Of a stretch of DNA of 7,630 nucleotides, positions 6,894 through 7,630 are shown piece by piece. Made by a program: the position numbers and the translations under genes. The notes beneath the pieces were generated by a model. That model was not told where the DNA came from. It saw nothing but the letters and a program-made list of their open reading frames with translations, and made no database searches. Source of the stretch: Legionella genomosp. 1 (GTDB lineage Bacteria > Pseudomonadota > Gammaproteobacteria > Legionellales > Legionellaceae). The DNA lies in contig CAMBHM010000067.1 of assembly GCA_945867185.1 (NCBI GenBank), forward strand, positions 1 through 7,630, given 5' to 3'. How positions within the stretch are numbered: the first letter of the stretch is position 1; each line of letters starts with the position of its first letter.

Positions 6894-7630
6894 TTATCCA
6901 ACCCTCGATTTTTTAGCAAGATTCTCTGTTACAATATCATCTTCTGTTCTTGAGGATAAATTGGTTTCGAAGAACCCGAAGATTTTAGTAGCAATCCGCG
7001 CACGAAGATCACCGCGATCTCTTTTGGATACAACGGTTCTTTCGGTTATCTCTAATGCTTCTAGCTCCGGTTGGTATTTTATAATCACTTCCAGATTCAA
7101 GGAGCCGCCGCTGCGAGAGACCATGTGAACAATTTGTTCTGGACCTAATCCTAAACATCGAAGGGTGACTAAGTGAGTAGCAACGGCTTCTAAGTTTTTG
7201 GAGCCACCGCCATGAGAAACAATTTGGACAATCTGTTCAGCTTGAAATCCTAAACCTCGAAGGGCGTCTAGGTGAGCGGTAACGGCTTCTAAGTTTTTGG
7301 AGCCACCATGATGCGAAACCATTCGAACAATCTGTTCAGCTTGAAATCCTAGACCTCGAAGGGCGTCTAGGTGAGTGGCAACGGCTTCTAAGTTTTTGGA
7401 GCCCCCGATATGCGAAACCACTCGGACAATCTGTTCAGCTTGAAATCCTAAACCTCGAAGGACGTCTAGGTGAGAGGTAACGGCTTCTAAGTTTCTGGAG
7501 CCCCCGTGATGCGAAACCATTCGGACAATCTGTTCAGCTTGAAATCCTACACCTCGAAGGGCGCCTAGGTGAGTAGCAACGGCTTCTAAGTTTTTGGAGC
7601 CACCGATATGCGAAACCATTCGGACAATCT
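6894..7630 (-). CDS. TALE-like modular DNA-binding repeat protein, Legionella type (N-terminus outside window)
   Basis: The frame enters from the right edge and gives 244 residues before TAA. It consists of 33-residue tandem repeats (AEQIVRMVSHHGGS core, then LEAV, HL and LRGLGFQ) that align position by position with TALE repeats (PEQVVAIASNIGGKQALETV type), including the conserved GG after the diresidue. Position 12/13 pairs in N-to-C order are HI, HH, HI, HH, HG and, in the degenerate final repeat, RS. The tail is 49 residues (ERTVVSKRDRGDLRAR onwards) with an acidic patch TEDDIVTE near the end and no acidic activation domain or classical bipartite nuclear signal. In known TALEs each repeat contacts one base through residue 13, so sequence-specific double-stranded DNA binding is expected. 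Histidine at 12 and the MVSHxGGS style match, from memory, the repeats reported for Legionella quateirensis. Secretion into a host nucleus is plausible but unproven; the N-terminal cap that would settle start, length and base preference lies outside. Confidence 0.88.
   Translation of the reverse strand, partial: IVRMVSHIGGSKNLEAVATHLGALRGVGFQAEQIVRMVSHHGGSRNLEAVTSHLDVLRGLGFQAEQIVRVVSHIGGSKNLEAVATHLDALRGLGFQAEQIVRMVSHHGGSKNLEAVTAHLDALRGLGFQAEQIVQIVSHGGGSKNLEAVATHLVTLRCLGLGPEQIVHMVSRSGGSLNLEVIIKYQPELEALEITERTVVSKRDRGDLRARIATKIFGFFETNLSSRTEDDIVTENLAKKSRVG
7044..7630 (-). repeat. 99-bp tandem repeats encoding the TALE-like modules
   Basis: Units, in reading order: partial 7630-7539 (HI), 7538-7440 (HH), 7439-7341 (HI), 7340-7242 (HH), 7241-7143 (HG), and a diverged last unit 7142-7044 (RS). 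Spacing is exactly 99 bases, seen from the MVSH codon at 7619, 7520, 7421, 7322, 7223 and 7124. The first four are almost identical at DNA level, differing mainly at the diresidue codons and at a few codons after LEAV. This indicates recent duplication or conversion and a high chance of copy-number change. The array continues beyond the right edge. Confidence 0.95.

Noticed and set aside
7044..7630. CRISPR array or non-coding satellite as explanation for the 99-bp repeats
   Set aside because: Repeats are contiguous without spacers, keep one open frame and encode conserved 33-residue modules, which fits coding repeats only.

Overview
The window looks like a chromosomal segment of a gammaproteobacterium of the Legionella type. 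Three things point there. The first is a TALE-like repeat protein whose 33-residue repeats carry an MVSHxGGSKNLEAV core with histidine at position 12; as I recall, this style is known from Legionella rather than Xanthomonas. The second is a large ankyrin-like protein with the look of a type IV (Dot/Icm) effector. The third is an AT-rich housekeeping block holding a long-form thymidine phosphorylase. The genus is inferred from these protein features and no database search was run.

Left part (1-3630), housekeeping: the 5' part of a thymidine phosphorylase-like gene (deoA, minus strand, runs off the left edge) is divergent from a metallo-beta-lactamase/beta-CASP RNA-processing nuclease gene (plus strand). 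The nuclease gene is followed after 63 bases by a D-lactate dehydrogenase gene (ldhA), possibly in the same transcript. The nuclease (RNA cleavage) and the phosphorylase (nucleoside or nucleotide salvage) could both serve RNA turnover and nucleotide recycling; that link is an inference.

Middle part (3646-6011, minus strand): a probable effector gene of about 788 codons, split into an upstream 127-codon ORF and a downstream 646-codon ORF by a one-base frame change. The two frames overlap only in a short stretch centred on a run of nine T (A9 on the plus strand). The run could be a sequencing error, a phase-variable tract, a slippage site or the start of decay. The downstream part holds one clear ankyrin repeat plus more degenerate helical repeats. 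Its base composition is visibly more GC-rich than ldhA, which suggests an accessory region beginning near 3640.

Right part (6012-7630): a small four-helix membrane protein gene (minus), a stretch of about 380 bases with no supported gene but with a strong interrupted inverted repeat, and the 3' part of a TALE-like DNA-binding protein gene (minus, 5' end beyond the right edge). Five near-perfect 99-bp repeats and a degenerate sixth are visible, with position-12/13 diresidues HI, HH, HI, HH, HG and RS in N-to-C order, then a 49-residue tail. This gene is the most exciting item in the window: a natural modular DNA reader in a probable animal or amoeba pathogen, with no activation domain visible in its C-terminus.
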